From contig NZ_MAQW01000008.1 of the NCBI RefSeq assembly GCF_001682855.1, forward strand, positions 1 through 45,000: DNA of 45,000 nucleotides. The letters run 5' to 3'. Under the pieces are notes generated by a model, which did no database searches, was not told the origin of the DNA, and was given only the letters and a program-made list of their open reading frames with translations. Position numbers and translations under genes: made by a program. Of this stretch, positions 17,561 to 26,293 are shown one piece after another. This DNA is from Bacillus sp. FJAT-27264. GTDB taxonomy: Bacteria > Bacillota > Bacilli > Paenibacillales > Paenibacillaceae. Numbering within the stretch: the stretch's first letter is position 1; each line of letters starts with the position of its first letter.

Positions 17561-17602
17561 AAAAACCCGGAAATTGACTGTGATGATAATCAGTCTCCGG
17601 GT
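17561..17602 (-). terminator. Terminator of the second NlpC/P60 gene
   Basis: On the minus strand ACCCGGAGACTGA pairs with GTCAATTTCCGGGT and is followed by a T-run. The 17306-17560 stretch upstream holds nothing I can identify. Confidence 0.75.
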
Positions 17603-17652
17603 ACATTATTAATATGAAGTTAAAATGGAATGATCGTAGTTTGGAGGTTTGT

Positions 17653-18135
17653 TTAGTCGTAGGCAACTGCTTTATAAGCAGTCGTGCTCATGATCCGTTT
17701 GGCACCAATGTAGCGATCAGCCCAGTATTTCTCACTGAGTGAGCTAATAATGACGCCCCGTGAAGACGATGATTGAGCGAATTTACCATTTCCGACGAAA
17801 ATGCCGACATGAGATACACCGTTACCAAGTGTGTTGAAGAATACCAGGTCTCCGGGCCGCATTTGACTGCGAGAGATGGAGGTACCTGCGCTATATTGCG
17901 ATTGGGATGTGCGCGGCAACGAAATGCCGATGCTTTTGTATACATATGTAGTGAATCCAGAACAATCAAAGCCGGCAGTGCTTGTCCCTCCAGTTTTATA
18001 GGAGGTTCCGAGGGTTTTTGTAATAACCGAGTCCATTTTGGAGTCTGCTGAAGCGCTATTGGTTCCGATACCGATGGCGAGTGCCAAGCCCAGTGTAGCT
18101 GTAACAATGATTTTCTTAAAATTCTGTCTGTTCAA
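17653..18135 (-). CDS. NlpC/P60 cell-wall hydrolase (paralogue 2)
   Basis: This close paralogue of the hydrolase at 16631 has the same architecture: signal peptide to about residue 30 (ASA-DS), then one NlpC/P60 domain. The frame opens at TTG 18153, but the GAAGGAG ribosome binding site lies inside that extension, so TTG 18135 is the start (160 aa, MNRQNFKK). Catalytic Cys58 (DCSGF) and His109 (SHVGIFVG) are present. The third catalytic position is Gln121 (KFAQSSS), where paralogue 1 has His. It is preceded by a second c-di-AMP riboswitch, so gene and switch were duplicated together. Confidence 0.93.
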   Translation of the reverse strand: MNRQNFKKIIVTATLGLALAIGIGTNSASADSKMDSVITKTLGTSYKTGGTSTAGFDCSGFTTYVYKSIGISLPRTSQSQYSAGTSISRSQMRPGDLVFFNTLGNGVSHVGIFVGNGKFAQSSSSRGVIISSLSEKYWADRYIGAKRIMSTTAYKAVAYD

Positions 18136-18149
18136 AAGATGTACTCCTT

Positions 18150-18265
18150 CCAAGGCCTGCGAGGTTAGCTTAAGGGTTCGGTAGAAGGTCCCCTATGATC
18201 CCTCTCTTACGAGATCAATTCACCCAAAATATGGTTCCCCCACTTCCCGGTGCAAGGAATTCGGC
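18150..18265 (-). ncRNA. ydaO/yuaA c-di-AMP riboswitch 2
   Basis: The minus strand shows the same ordered core as riboswitch 1: GGGGGAACCA, GGGTGAATTGA, AGGGGACCTTC, CCGAACCC, AAGCTAACCTCGCAGGC, then the GGAAGGAG ribosome binding site. The variable stem differs (GATCTCGTAAGAGAGGGATC). From 18266 to 18425 the DNA should hold its promoter; I see no unambiguous boxes. Confidence 0.92.
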
Positions 18266-18425
18266 GTTTTATGCACCTAAAGTGTGACGTATCGACAATT
18301 GCATACATGACATAAATGAAGTTATTAAGAAATGCCTTCAAAAGATTACAAAGTTGTTACTAGTAGTACAGAACACATTGTATCAAACCCGTTACCATTT
18401 TGCAAATCGCTCTGCTGAGGATAAC

Positions 18426-18468
18426 AAAAAAGAGTCGCAGCTCCTGTTAACCAGGAACAATGACTCTT
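18426..18468 (-). terminator. Terminator of the membrane protein operon
   Basis: On the minus strand AGAGTC...CCTG and CAGG...GACTCT form a stem with small internal mismatches, followed by six T residues. Confidence 0.8.
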
Positions 18469-18493
18469 CTAAATATGCCCTAAGAGGGCGGAT

Positions 18494-19330
18494 TTATTGT
18501 GGGAATGCTTTGCTCCTCCAAAGGTCATATTGAGCCGCAATGCTCCATAATTTGAGCAGTGTGGACGGAAGCGGAAGGAGTTGGCGGATCAGGAGTGCAG
18601 GCAAGCCTGGGAAGTAAATAATCCCCAAAGTGTAGATCATCAAGAGAAGCAGACTGCCTGCTCCCAGTACGAGCGATACCCCTATCGCGGTGAGGAAGCA
18701 CCGTAGGGCGATTAGCAGGGAGGAGAACATACCAGTCCCGGCCGTATAGCCGAACTGCATGTACAACAACAGCAAGCGGATAACATACACATAGGCGCAC
18801 CAGACCAGAATATAGGGAATGCCATTCAGCAGCAGCTTATAGTCCATTAAAGACGACAGCAGCAGTGTATATATCTTGGGTGCGAACCAGTAAACGGGTA
18901 GAATGGCGAGTAACCACTCTACCAGGCTGAAGACCAGCACGGACAGACCATGCTTTTTCATGCCGGGAAAAAAGAACAGACCGCGTTCTCCTGAACGCTC
19001 CTGGTGCAGCTCATGCAGCAGACCCGCCCGAATGAACGGGGAAATGAGCAGTCGCAGCACGGTCAACCCCAGCAGCATGCATAGCCAGCGCTGTACGTCA
19101 GGGTCCGAGGTAAGACTATGCTGACCCTCGATGTAGAACAGCAGCCTGGACATACCGCTGCCCCCCGCGTTCTGTTCAGGATAACGCAGGAGGACTGATA
19201 CTACGGCCTCCCGTACGAAACCATACATAAAGTAACCCCAGAGCAGCCGGTAGATGAATAGCAGGATCAGAATATAAGTTTGCTCCTTCAAACTTTGCCA
19301 ACCGCGAATAATTGATGTTTTCAAGCCCAT
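18494..19330 (-). CDS. Multi-pass membrane protein of unknown function
   Basis: This 278-aa protein has about five to six hydrophobic segments: residues about 20-45, 85-105, 128-150, 165-195 and 210-245. A basic N-terminus (MGLKTSIIRGWQSLKEQ) suggests the inside-in orientation. It has no transporter or enzyme motif I recognise. It begins 5 bp after the stop of the M1 peptidase gene, so the two are almost certainly cotranscribed and may work together at the membrane. Confidence 0.8.
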   Translation of the reverse strand: MGLKTSIIRGWQSLKEQTYILILLFIYRLLWGYFMYGFVREAVVSVLLRYPEQNAGGSGMSRLLFYIEGQHSLTSDPDVQRWLCMLLGLTVLRLLISPFIRAGLLHELHQERSGERGLFFFPGMKKHGLSVLVFSLVEWLLAILPVYWFAPKIYTLLLSSLMDYKLLLNGIPYILVWCAYVYVIRLLLLYMQFGYTAGTGMFSSLLIALRCFLTAIGVSLVLGAGSLLLLMIYTLGIIYFPGLPALLIRQLLPLPSTLLKLWSIAAQYDLWRSKAFPQ

Positions 19331-19335
19331 TCACC

Positions 19336-21345
19336 TCACCAGACCAGAGTTCCAAGCACAGTTTCAAGCAGTTTCGACAAGGATAGCGTCCAGCGGGAGA
19401 GGGTATCCGGCTTGATCTCCGCCCGCCTGAAATTGTTGATATGTTTGTTCTCCAGCAGAAGGGTGTGCTGGGGATCGATCTCTGCGGACAATAGTGGGGA
19501 GCTGGAGATCAACTGGAACGCTGTATTCTTGTTGTCCCCATTCCAGACTCGCTCCACAGTGTGACCATCAGAGAAGGTAAATCTAATGGGGACATTCCCG
19601 TAGTGGCTACCTCTGTTGCTCACCTTTACGATGGATTCGTAGCCTTGGCCGGTGCCGGCATTTTCTTTGGTACGCATCTGGATATCGTCGATCGAGAAAT
19701 CAGGGGCTCCGCCGTCATAGATATAAAGATCGAAATAGTTCTGCCATGATTTCTTGGTCACGTTCTCTACGACCTTCTGAAAATCACGGGTAGAGGGGTG
19801 GCGGAACCGATATTTATTCGCATAGGTGGACAGGATGGCATCCATAGTTTTAGTGCCGACCTGCCGTTCGATGTCTTTCAGCACCAATTTGCCACGGAGG
19901 TACACATTCTGTGTATAAGCACCTGCTCCGCTATATTTCCAGGTTTCCAGTGTGAGAGCCTGAGGAGAGGTCACCAGGCTGGCCTGAATGGGCAGATTGG
20001 CCATCACACCATACTCTTGCTCCATTAGACGGTCTTCGGCATAGGAGGTGAAGCTCTCATCTAACCAGGCTTCCTCGAATTCGTTGCTGGCTAACATACC
20101 ATAGAAATATTGATGGCCTATTTCGTGGACCACAGTTCGTTCCAATGAGGTGTCTGGAGAAAGCTCAGATGCACCGAAGGCTGTAATCAATGTGGGATAT
20201 TCCATCCCTCCAGCCCCATTGGCATCCTTGGGCGGAACCACGATTGAAAGTGTGGAATAAGGATACGGCCCGTACCATTTACTAAACGCGCTTAGGGCAG
20301 CCTTCGCAGCTTGGAAATAACGCTCCTTGAGGTCTTTATGCAGCGGGTCCAGGTATAGCTTGATCCGCACGCCTGGAACCTCTGGCGTGGAGAAAGCCTC
20401 TTCAGCGACCACAAAATCAGGGGAGGCGGCCCAGGCGAAATCATGGACGTCATCAGCGTAGAATTGATAAATTTTCTGATTCTGCTTCAGTTTAGCTGTC
20501 TTCACAGGGAATCCGGTGGCAGCCACGGTATACTCAGGAGGCACAGTTATCGTCACGTTGTATATGCCAAAATCGCTGTAAAATTCCGATGTCCCGTGGT
20601 ATTGATGCAGATTCCAGCCTTCCTGGGTTACTCCGCGGGTTCCGGCGGGTTCATAGACGCTAATCTTGGGAAACCATTGTCCGGCCATAACGAAGTTCCC
20701 CGAGATCCCCATCCGGGCGAATACTTTGGGTAGCTTGACCTCAAATTGCAGCTTGAGGGTCACACTTTCCCCGCCGTTCACGGGTTCAGGTAGATGTACC
20801 TTCACTAATGTGTGGTCATTGATATTTCCGTCATCGGGTTGAACATACTGCACTCTCTGGATAAGAGAGGTGCCTTCTGTAGTTCGTACATCCGTCAGGG
20901 TCATGCTGCCGAACCCGTTCTCGGGCATCTTGTCACTTCGGAGCTCACCGCCAGATTCTTTCATAAAAGTCGTATTGCGGGATTCAAAGGCATTGGGGTA
21001 GAGATGGAAATACAGATCGCTGACCGGCTTACGGCCGGGATGGTTCCAGGTTACCGTCTCCGCGCCTTTTAAAGTAGCTGTCTCCGGGTCAAGCTTCACG
21101 TCGAGATGGTACTCGGCGACTCTTTGGCTTAGCGCCTCGGACACGGGGACAGGTGCGCTCTCCGGGAACGCCTGCTGCGCAGTGCCCTTGCCGGGCGAGG
21201 CTGCGGGGGACTTGGCCGCTTTTTGGGCAGACATGCCTGCCAAGGCAGGGCTTGCACCTGGGTAGCTCCACAAGCTCCCGCCCAGCAGCGTTAGGGCGGC
21301 CAGAGCCAGAATGCTTATTTTGGTTCGAAATGTTGGTGGCTTCAT
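19336..21345 (-). CDS. Secreted or membrane-tethered M1 family metallopeptidase
   Basis: This gluzincin aminopeptidase acts outside the cell. The frame extends to 21396, but GGGAGGG spacing selects ATG 21345 (669 aa). A signal or anchor helix lies at residues 8-28. The N-terminal beta domain (about 80-300) precedes the catalytic domain with the exopeptidase motif GGMEY (GxMEN class, about 380-383), HEIGH at 407-411 and the third zinc ligand Glu430 in EAWLDESF. The M1 proton-donor Tyr region follows. The C-terminus ends in a short hydrophobic stretch. M1 enzymes trim N-terminal residues of peptides; the role here (nutrition or signalling) is unknown. Confidence 0.93.
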   Translation of the reverse strand: MKPPTFRTKISILALAALTLLGGSLWSYPGASPALAGMSAQKAAKSPAASPGKGTAQQAFPESAPVPVSEALSQRVAEYHLDVKLDPETATLKGAETVTWNHPGRKPVSDLYFHLYPNAFESRNTTFMKESGGELRSDKMPENGFGSMTLTDVRTTEGTSLIQRVQYVQPDDGNINDHTLVKVHLPEPVNGGESVTLKLQFEVKLPKVFARMGISGNFVMAGQWFPKISVYEPAGTRGVTQEGWNLHQYHGTSEFYSDFGIYNVTITVPPEYTVAATGFPVKTAKLKQNQKIYQFYADDVHDFAWAASPDFVVAEEAFSTPEVPGVRIKLYLDPLHKDLKERYFQAAKAALSAFSKWYGPYPYSTLSIVVPPKDANGAGGMEYPTLITAFGASELSPDTSLERTVVHEIGHQYFYGMLASNEFEEAWLDESFTSYAEDRLMEQEYGVMANLPIQASLVTSPQALTLETWKYSGAGAYTQNVYLRGKLVLKDIERQVGTKTMDAILSTYANKYRFRHPSTRDFQKVVENVTKKSWQNYFDLYIYDGGAPDFSIDDIQMRTKENAGTGQGYESIVKVSNRGSHYGNVPIRFTFSDGHTVERVWNGDNKNTAFQLISSSPLLSAEIDPQHTLLLENKHINNFRRAEIKPDTLSRWTLSLSKLLETVLGTLVW

Positions 21346-21450
21346 ACTGTGATTCCCTCCCGTTGACAAGCATCTACGGGATGTATATGTTTGCAATCGC
21401 GAGATTATTAGCTAAAATTAAATTATTCGTAAGAGGAAGGACGTGCATCT

Positions 21451-21951
21451 GTGGATAACAAGCAACCGGAAGGCAAGAAACAGATTGCCTTGAATATTGT
21501 CAACGCGAAGAGCAAACATAAAGGATTTGGAGCAGGCTCAATTGATTTGAACAATGTGTCCCCCGTCATTATTGATAATGGCGAAGCGATCATTGATATC
21601 GGGGCCATGCATGCCAAGAGCAAGGTGGAGAAGGGCATTAAGTTCTCCGTGAACCGTGAGGATGTTCCGAACGGGAGGCAAGTTTGGGTCGTATGGGTAG
21701 CTGTAGACCGGACATCCGAGGGTCAGCACTACGCCGGAATTACGGCTTGTGAGATGTGGATTGACACCGAAGCCCGTCGCGGTTGGAAAATTTTAGCCGA
21801 ACATGTGAACAAGCTCGATTCGGCTTTAAAACGGAAGGTTATTGTGGAGGGGCTTGGCGAAGCGGAAAAAGCGGCGCTGAAGTCATTGCTTATTTCACAT
21901 AATGAAGAGTGGTGGGAAGCTTCGAGGGAAGAGCTGAAGGCAGCACTGTAG
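21451..21951 (+). CDS. ywhD: YwhD family protein
   Basis: The 166-aa product matches the YwhD family of Bacillota: IALNIVNAKSKHKGFGAGSIDLNNVSPV and IDIGAMHAKSKVEKGIKF are characteristic segments. The function is unknown. It is soluble, with no signal peptide. The start is GTG 21451 with AAGAGGAAGGA upstream. In B. subtilis ywhD lies beside the class A PBP gene pbpG (ywhE); here a class A PBP lies 2.1 kb downstream, preserving that neighbourhood. A perfect DnaA-box sequence (TGTGGATAA, 21450-21458) overlaps its start codon. Confidence 0.88.
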   Translation: MDNKQPEGKKQIALNIVNAKSKHKGFGAGSIDLNNVSPVIIDNGEAIIDIGAMHAKSKVEKGIKFSVNREDVPNGRQVWVVWVAVDRTSEGQHYAGITACEMWIDTEARRGWKILAEHVNKLDSALKRKVIVEGLGEAEKAALKSLLISHNEEWWEASREELKAAL

Positions 21952-22008
21952 GAATAATCTTCAGAATTTTGCTGGATCTATCCGTCCATTAAGCGGACAT
22001 CCCAGCAA

Positions 22009-22047
22009 AAGGCTGCATCTCCTGTAATATGGGGATGCAGCCTTTTT
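22009..22047 (+). terminator. Terminator after ywhD
   Basis: AGGCTGCATC and GATGCAGCCT pair over 10 bp with an extended upper stem, followed by five T residues. Confidence 0.88.
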
Positions 22048-22127
22048 AGTATTCTATAAATGCTAATATAGCGGAGTGCAGCGATTTAGACAAATCGAAC
22101 CACTGTGATTCCTTTTGGAACAATAGG

Positions 22128-22610
22128 TCAGCCGATCTTGGATTGCCTCGGAGCATTAAGCTTACGTTTTAATTGGCTCACTCGCGCTTGGCTGATTCCC
22201 AGGATCTCGGCGAGTTCCTTCTGATTGGCGAATGGATGCTCTTCGATGGCCCGCTCCAGCCGCTGTGTCATCTCTTCAGTCTTCTTCCGTTTGACACTGC
22301 TGCCAGGGTCAGCGGTAGCCTGAGGAAGGAGCGGAGAAGGTTCCGGCTCCTGCGGGAGTCGCTCCGGATCACCGAGCTCCTTCAGGCAACTATTGCAGAT
22401 GAATTGATCCTTGTAATAGCTCACGTGGTCCAAACTTCGGCAAAAGGTGCATTCCGTAGAGGTGTACTTTCTAAGTACAATAACATCATCATTCATAATG
22501 AAAAATTCGATAGGATCCCCAATGTCGATATTGCGTGTCATACGGATTTCCACGGGAACCACAATTCTTCCCAGACTGTCCAAATTCCGAATCATACCCG
22601 TATCTTTCAT
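22128..22610 (-). CDS. AbrB-like regulator fused to zinc ribbon and HTH
   Basis: ATG 22610 behind GAGGGACATGGT gives 160 aa; the longer frame has no better start. Residues 1-50 form an AbrB/SpoVT swapped-hairpin DNA-binding domain (GMIRNLDSLGRIVVPVEIR). Residues 54-75 form a zinc-ribbon pattern, CTFC-x14-CNSC (Cys54, 57, 72, 75). After a Pro-rich linker (85-105), residues 112-152 form a helix-turn-helix (NQKELAEILGISQARVSQLKRKL) of the kind that recognises DNA. Typical AbrB and Abh are about 95 aa and lack the last two parts. It is likely a transcription factor controlling transition-state or sporulation genes; targets are unknown. Confidence 0.85.
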   Translation of the reverse strand: MKDTGMIRNLDSLGRIVVPVEIRMTRNIDIGDPIEFFIMNDDVIVLRKYTSTECTFCRSLDHVSYYKDQFICNSCLKELGDPERLPQEPEPSPLLPQATADPGSSVKRKKTEEMTQRLERAIEEHPFANQKELAEILGISQARVSQLKRKLNAPRQSKIG

Positions 22611-22680
22611 ACCATGTCCCTCATTCACATGTTTAGATTTGGTGTTTCTTTTATTATAACAGAAATGTAAATTATTAGAG

Positions 22681-23853
22681 TTAAGAAAGCGTGTATGTGA
22701 AGTGAACCTGCCGATTATCCTCATAAGACGTCCATGCAAAGGACAGCGTATTGCCCAGACGTCCAGTGTATTGGAGCCGGTCTCCCGGATAATCGAAGTC
22801 CCAGTTCGGGTACTGCTCCAACCAGTCCTGGTCCTCTGACCCTAGAAGCTGTGTATAGAGTGCCGTACTTTCTCCGCTCTTGCGATCAATTAGGAACAGT
22901 GTTCCTTTCTGGTACGGACGCACCAGCAGGAAGTCCTCTTCGATGGCTTCGAGGGCAAAAGTATCGTCAATGCCGGTGAGCTCTGCCAAATTGTATGTTT
23001 TGAAAATATGACCGTCCGGATTGACCAGGTACAGCATGCTTTTGTTCATCATGATCAGATTTCCTTGATAGGCGGAGACATTCTCCTTCATCCCGAGATT
23101 GCGTATTCCTCCGTAGCTGCTCACGGTCTGGCGAACCAGACGTTCATTGTGTAGCAGAATACGATAGTTGCTGACATGAATATGTGGCTCACCAGAGGCA
23201 TTATTAAGATCAAGCACATAGCTTGTGCTGTTCACTGTATGCACGTTGAGAGTGGCCCAATCCAGCTGACGAACATTAGCGATTCCTGCCCGGACAGGCC
23301 GCTGCCCACTTGATCCGCTGTAGACAACCCCCTTCTCCTTATGTAGCCAGAACAATTCCCGCTCAGATACCGCTTTGAGATACCGTTCGGTGTATGGAAC
23401 AGTAACATCTAGCTTACCGTCCCAGCCAACAGGAAGGCTAAAGGCTTTGGAGAACAGGGTGGCCGGTACATAGGTGATGCCATCTCTAATGAGTGTGGGT
23501 GCACCTAGACTGATCACTTTATTGTCCGCCGTATAGGCCTTTGATTGTCCAACCTTTAAGCTAAGCGCTTGATAAAGACCGGTAACCTCAATACTGGATT
23601 TTTCTGAGTTCCACAGCACGTGGAGATCAAGCAGCGGTGCCATTTCCTTTAAAGGTAGGTAGATGGCGCCTTGCTGACGGAAGCCGGCATGTTCCAGCGA
23701 GCGCCGGGTTTGTTCTGTTGGTATAGCCGGAGAGACAGTAGCGGATTCTGTGCCAGCCGAAGCTGCTAGAGCAGAGCCTAATACCAACGAGCAATCCACG
23801 CTTGCAAAAAAGATGATTGCGGCCCCATAGACTGCCAGCTTTGAGGGGACCAT
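22681..23853 (-). CDS. Exported protein with copper-amine-oxidase N-like domain
   Basis: AAGGAGG spacing selects ATG 23853 (390 aa, MVPSKLAVYG); the frame extends to 23937. A signal peptide covers about residues 1-33. Residues about 60-150 (GAIYLPLKEMAPLLDLHVLW, GITYVPATLFSKAFSLPVGW) match the copper-amine-oxidase N-terminal-like domain, common in secreted Paenibacillus proteins and thought to be a structural or wall-linked module. The C-terminal 230 residues form beta-rich repeats and may be a propeller. No oxidase catalytic domain is present, so it is not an amine oxidase. Confidence 0.8.
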   Translation of the reverse strand: MVPSKLAVYGAAIIFFASVDCSLVLGSALAASAGTESATVSPAIPTEQTRRSLEHAGFRQQGAIYLPLKEMAPLLDLHVLWNSEKSSIEVTGLYQALSLKVGQSKAYTADNKVISLGAPTLIRDGITYVPATLFSKAFSLPVGWDGKLDVTVPYTERYLKAVSERELFWLHKEKGVVYSGSSGQRPVRAGIANVRQLDWATLNVHTVNSTSYVLDLNNASGEPHIHVSNYRILLHNERLVRQTVSSYGGIRNLGMKENVSAYQGNLIMMNKSMLYLVNPDGHIFKTYNLAELTGIDDTFALEAIEEDFLLVRPYQKGTLFLIDRKSGESTALYTQLLGSEDQDWLEQYPNWDFDYPGDRLQYTGRLGNTLSFAWTSYEDNRQVHFTYTLS

Positions 23854-23974
23854 GGACAGACCTCCTTTATAAGGATACGGAATAATAGGCAGATATCTTC
23901 TGTCTGTACGTAGAGGTTGGTTGCGGGGGTTATCCATGCCTTACATCCCAATACCCGGTTATAGGTTCTTAAAT

Positions 23975-24012
23975 AAAAACCTCTCCGATTCAGAATTCCA
24001 AAAGGAGAGGTT
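23975..24012 (-). terminator. Terminator of the class A PBP gene
   Basis: AACCTCTCC and GGAGAGGTT pair over 9 bp across a long loop; on the minus strand it is followed by TTTTTATTT. Confidence 0.75.
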
Positions 24013-24089
24013 GTTTGGGGTTCTATTCTTTTATACCCAATTTTGGGCCGGCGAAACGCTAAAATCCAATTCTTTATACCCAAGTAGGC

Positions 24090-26159
24090 CTAATTCATCC
24101 ACCAGCGCTTGATATCCTGCCATAGGGAGTGCCCGTCACCAGAATCATCCTTTCCGGGGGCTGGTTCTTCCGCTTGATGGGCCTTTTCTCCTGCCCCGTG
24201 CTGATCGCAATATGCGGTGGGCTCTGTGCCGCTGATGAAGGTCTCCAGCACCTTGTCCGGACATTCGGCTGTAGCCAGCTTGCCGGATTGCTTATCAATA
24301 TAGACACTGACTACCCCGTCTGGAATTGGAAAAATCTTAGGCGGCACGTTCTCCAGTGCTTTCTCTGTATACTGTGCGAAAATCGGGGCAGCGCGCCTGC
24401 CATCGGTCGTTGCAATATCTCGGCCTTTGTCGTATCCGACCCAGACAGCCGTCGATAATTCGGGGGTGAAGCCAACCATCCAGCCATCAGTATCGGTTGT
24501 GCCGGTCTTGCCGGCAACAGGGCGTTTGATGATGGAGGCCACGCGGTTCCCCGTGCCCCCTGTCTCGAAGACGCCCTCCATCAGCCGGGTCAACACATAA
24601 GCCGCTGCCGGCTCTACCACTGCCTCCCCCTGAGGCGGAGGCGCTTCGTACAGGACGATCCCTTTGGCATCTGTGATCTTCAGGATGGCTGTTACGGGCA
24701 TCCGGACCCCGCCGCTGCCGATCACGGCGAAGGCTGAGGCCATTTCCAGCGGACTGACCGGTGAAGTGCCTAGCGCAAGGGAAGGCACGTGTTGGAGTGG
24801 GCTTTTAATCCCCATCTCCTCAGCCATATTTGCAACCTTGTCCGCTCCGATCTTCATAATCGTATTCACGGCGTAAATATTGTCCGAGGCAGCAATCGCT
24901 TGGCGCATATTAATTTCCCCCAGGTACTTGTCACCAAAATTACGGGGCTGATAGGTTTTACGGTTATTGTCATAATGGAATAGTGTCGGCTGGCTATTGA
25001 AGACGGAGAGTCCGTTCATCGTTTTGGAGGACAGGGCCGCAAGATACATAATCGGCTTGAAAGAAGATCCGGGCTGCCGGGTGGTTGCCAGTGCGTGATT
25101 GAACTGGTTGGTCCGGTAGTTTTTGCCTCCCACCATGGCTTTAATGTAACCGGTACGCGGATCAATGGATACCAGGCCTGTCTCCAATTCACTGGCCGGG
25201 TCCATTCCTTTGCCGACGGCATCCTCCGCTGCTTGCTGCATAACCGGGTCTAGAGTGGTGTAGACATTCAGCCCACCCTGTTCGAATTCATCGCTGTCGA
25301 TATGCAGCAGGTCTATCGCCAAGCCCCGCACATAATCGCGAAAGTAGGGCGCGGCTACGGTGGTGTCTTTCTCCCCTTGCGGCTTGAAATTTAGTTTCTC
25401 CTGCGCCGCCTGCTTGGCTTCAGCCTCTGTAATGTCACCTAGCTCGGCCATAACTGACAAGATAAGCTGCTGGCGATTCTTGGCGTTATCCATGTGGTTG
25501 TAAGGAGAATAGTAAGTGGGTCCCTTGGGTACCCCGGCTAGCATTGCACTCTCAGCGAGGTCAAGATTCGCAGCAGACTTGCCGAAATACATTTTGGCCG
25601 CAGCTTCAATACCGTAGGCTCCGTGACCATAGTAGATTTCATTCAAATACATGTTCAGGATTTCGTCTTTGCTATATTTCATCTCGAGTTGCATCGTATA
25701 GAAGGCTTCTTTAATTTTGCGGGTCCAGGTCTTCTCATGAGATAGATAGAGATTACGTGCAAGCTGCTGGGTTAGCGTACTGGCGCCTTGCGAGCGGCCC
25801 CCTTCCTCCAGATTGACGAGGATGGCCCGGGCCATGCCCTTGAGGTCAAAGCCGGTATGCTTGTAGAATTTGCGGTCTTCCACCGCCAGGGTAGCCTGAA
25901 CAAGCAACGGCGAAATATGACTCAGCTCCACTGGATCACGACTGCGCCCGTCTGAGGTGAAGGTGGCCAGCACATTTCCCCGGACATCGAGTAGCCTGGA
26001 GCGGACATCGTCCAGGGTAGGCGGCAGATCTTTCTGATATAGGTATCCCAGCAGGGCTCCTGCAGCCAGCAAGCACAAGATTGTCAGGGCTGACAGTAGC
26101 CGAAAAGCCCGGCGGAGCGGACTTTTGCGTTTAGGTGGGTTGGCGGAATTGCTTGGCAT
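24090..26159 (-). CDS. Class A penicillin-binding protein (PBP1A family)
   Basis: This bifunctional enzyme polymerises glycan strands and cross-links peptides. AAGGAG spacing selects ATG 26159 (689 aa). A Lys/Arg-rich cytoplasmic tail precedes one membrane helix (about residues 18-40). The GT51 transglycosylase has its catalytic Glu in AVEDRKFYKHTG, then RSQGASTLTQQLARNL and KDEILNMYLNEIYYGHGAYG. The transpeptidase has SSFK (SxxK), SDN (SxN) and KTGTTDTDGW. The C-terminus is short and charged (EKAHQAEEPAPGKDDSGD). Proximity to ywhD suggests orthology with B. subtilis PbpG/PBP2d, which acts in spore wall synthesis; the family call is firm, the orthology less so. Confidence 0.93.
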   Translation of the reverse strand: MPSNSANPPKRKSPLRRAFRLLSALTILCLLAAGALLGYLYQKDLPPTLDDVRSRLLDVRGNVLATFTSDGRSRDPVELSHISPLLVQATLAVEDRKFYKHTGFDLKGMARAILVNLEEGGRSQGASTLTQQLARNLYLSHEKTWTRKIKEAFYTMQLEMKYSKDEILNMYLNEIYYGHGAYGIEAAAKMYFGKSAANLDLAESAMLAGVPKGPTYYSPYNHMDNAKNRQQLILSVMAELGDITEAEAKQAAQEKLNFKPQGEKDTTVAAPYFRDYVRGLAIDLLHIDSDEFEQGGLNVYTTLDPVMQQAAEDAVGKGMDPASELETGLVSIDPRTGYIKAMVGGKNYRTNQFNHALATTRQPGSSFKPIMYLAALSSKTMNGLSVFNSQPTLFHYDNNRKTYQPRNFGDKYLGEINMRQAIAASDNIYAVNTIMKIGADKVANMAEEMGIKSPLQHVPSLALGTSPVSPLEMASAFAVIGSGGVRMPVTAILKITDAKGIVLYEAPPPQGEAVVEPAAAYVLTRLMEGVFETGGTGNRVASIIKRPVAGKTGTTDTDGWMVGFTPELSTAVWVGYDKGRDIATTDGRRAAPIFAQYTEKALENVPPKIFPIPDGVVSVYIDKQSGKLATAECPDKVLETFISGTEPTAYCDQHGAGEKAHQAEEPAPGKDDSGDGHSLWQDIKRWWMN

Positions 26160-26293
26160 TGCACCAGGCTCCTTTCTTGCTCTCATCCTCATTATGGGAA
26201 AGGAAGTGGCAGGATATTCACTGGGGCTGCCGGGGTTCTGACAGAGTAACGATTGCAACCCTGGGGTATATATTAAAAGGAGGTGTTATCCCT

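Noticed and set aside
22681..23853. Copper amine oxidase
   Set aside because: Only the small N-terminal-like domain is present; the catalytic domain with the topaquinone Tyr is missing.
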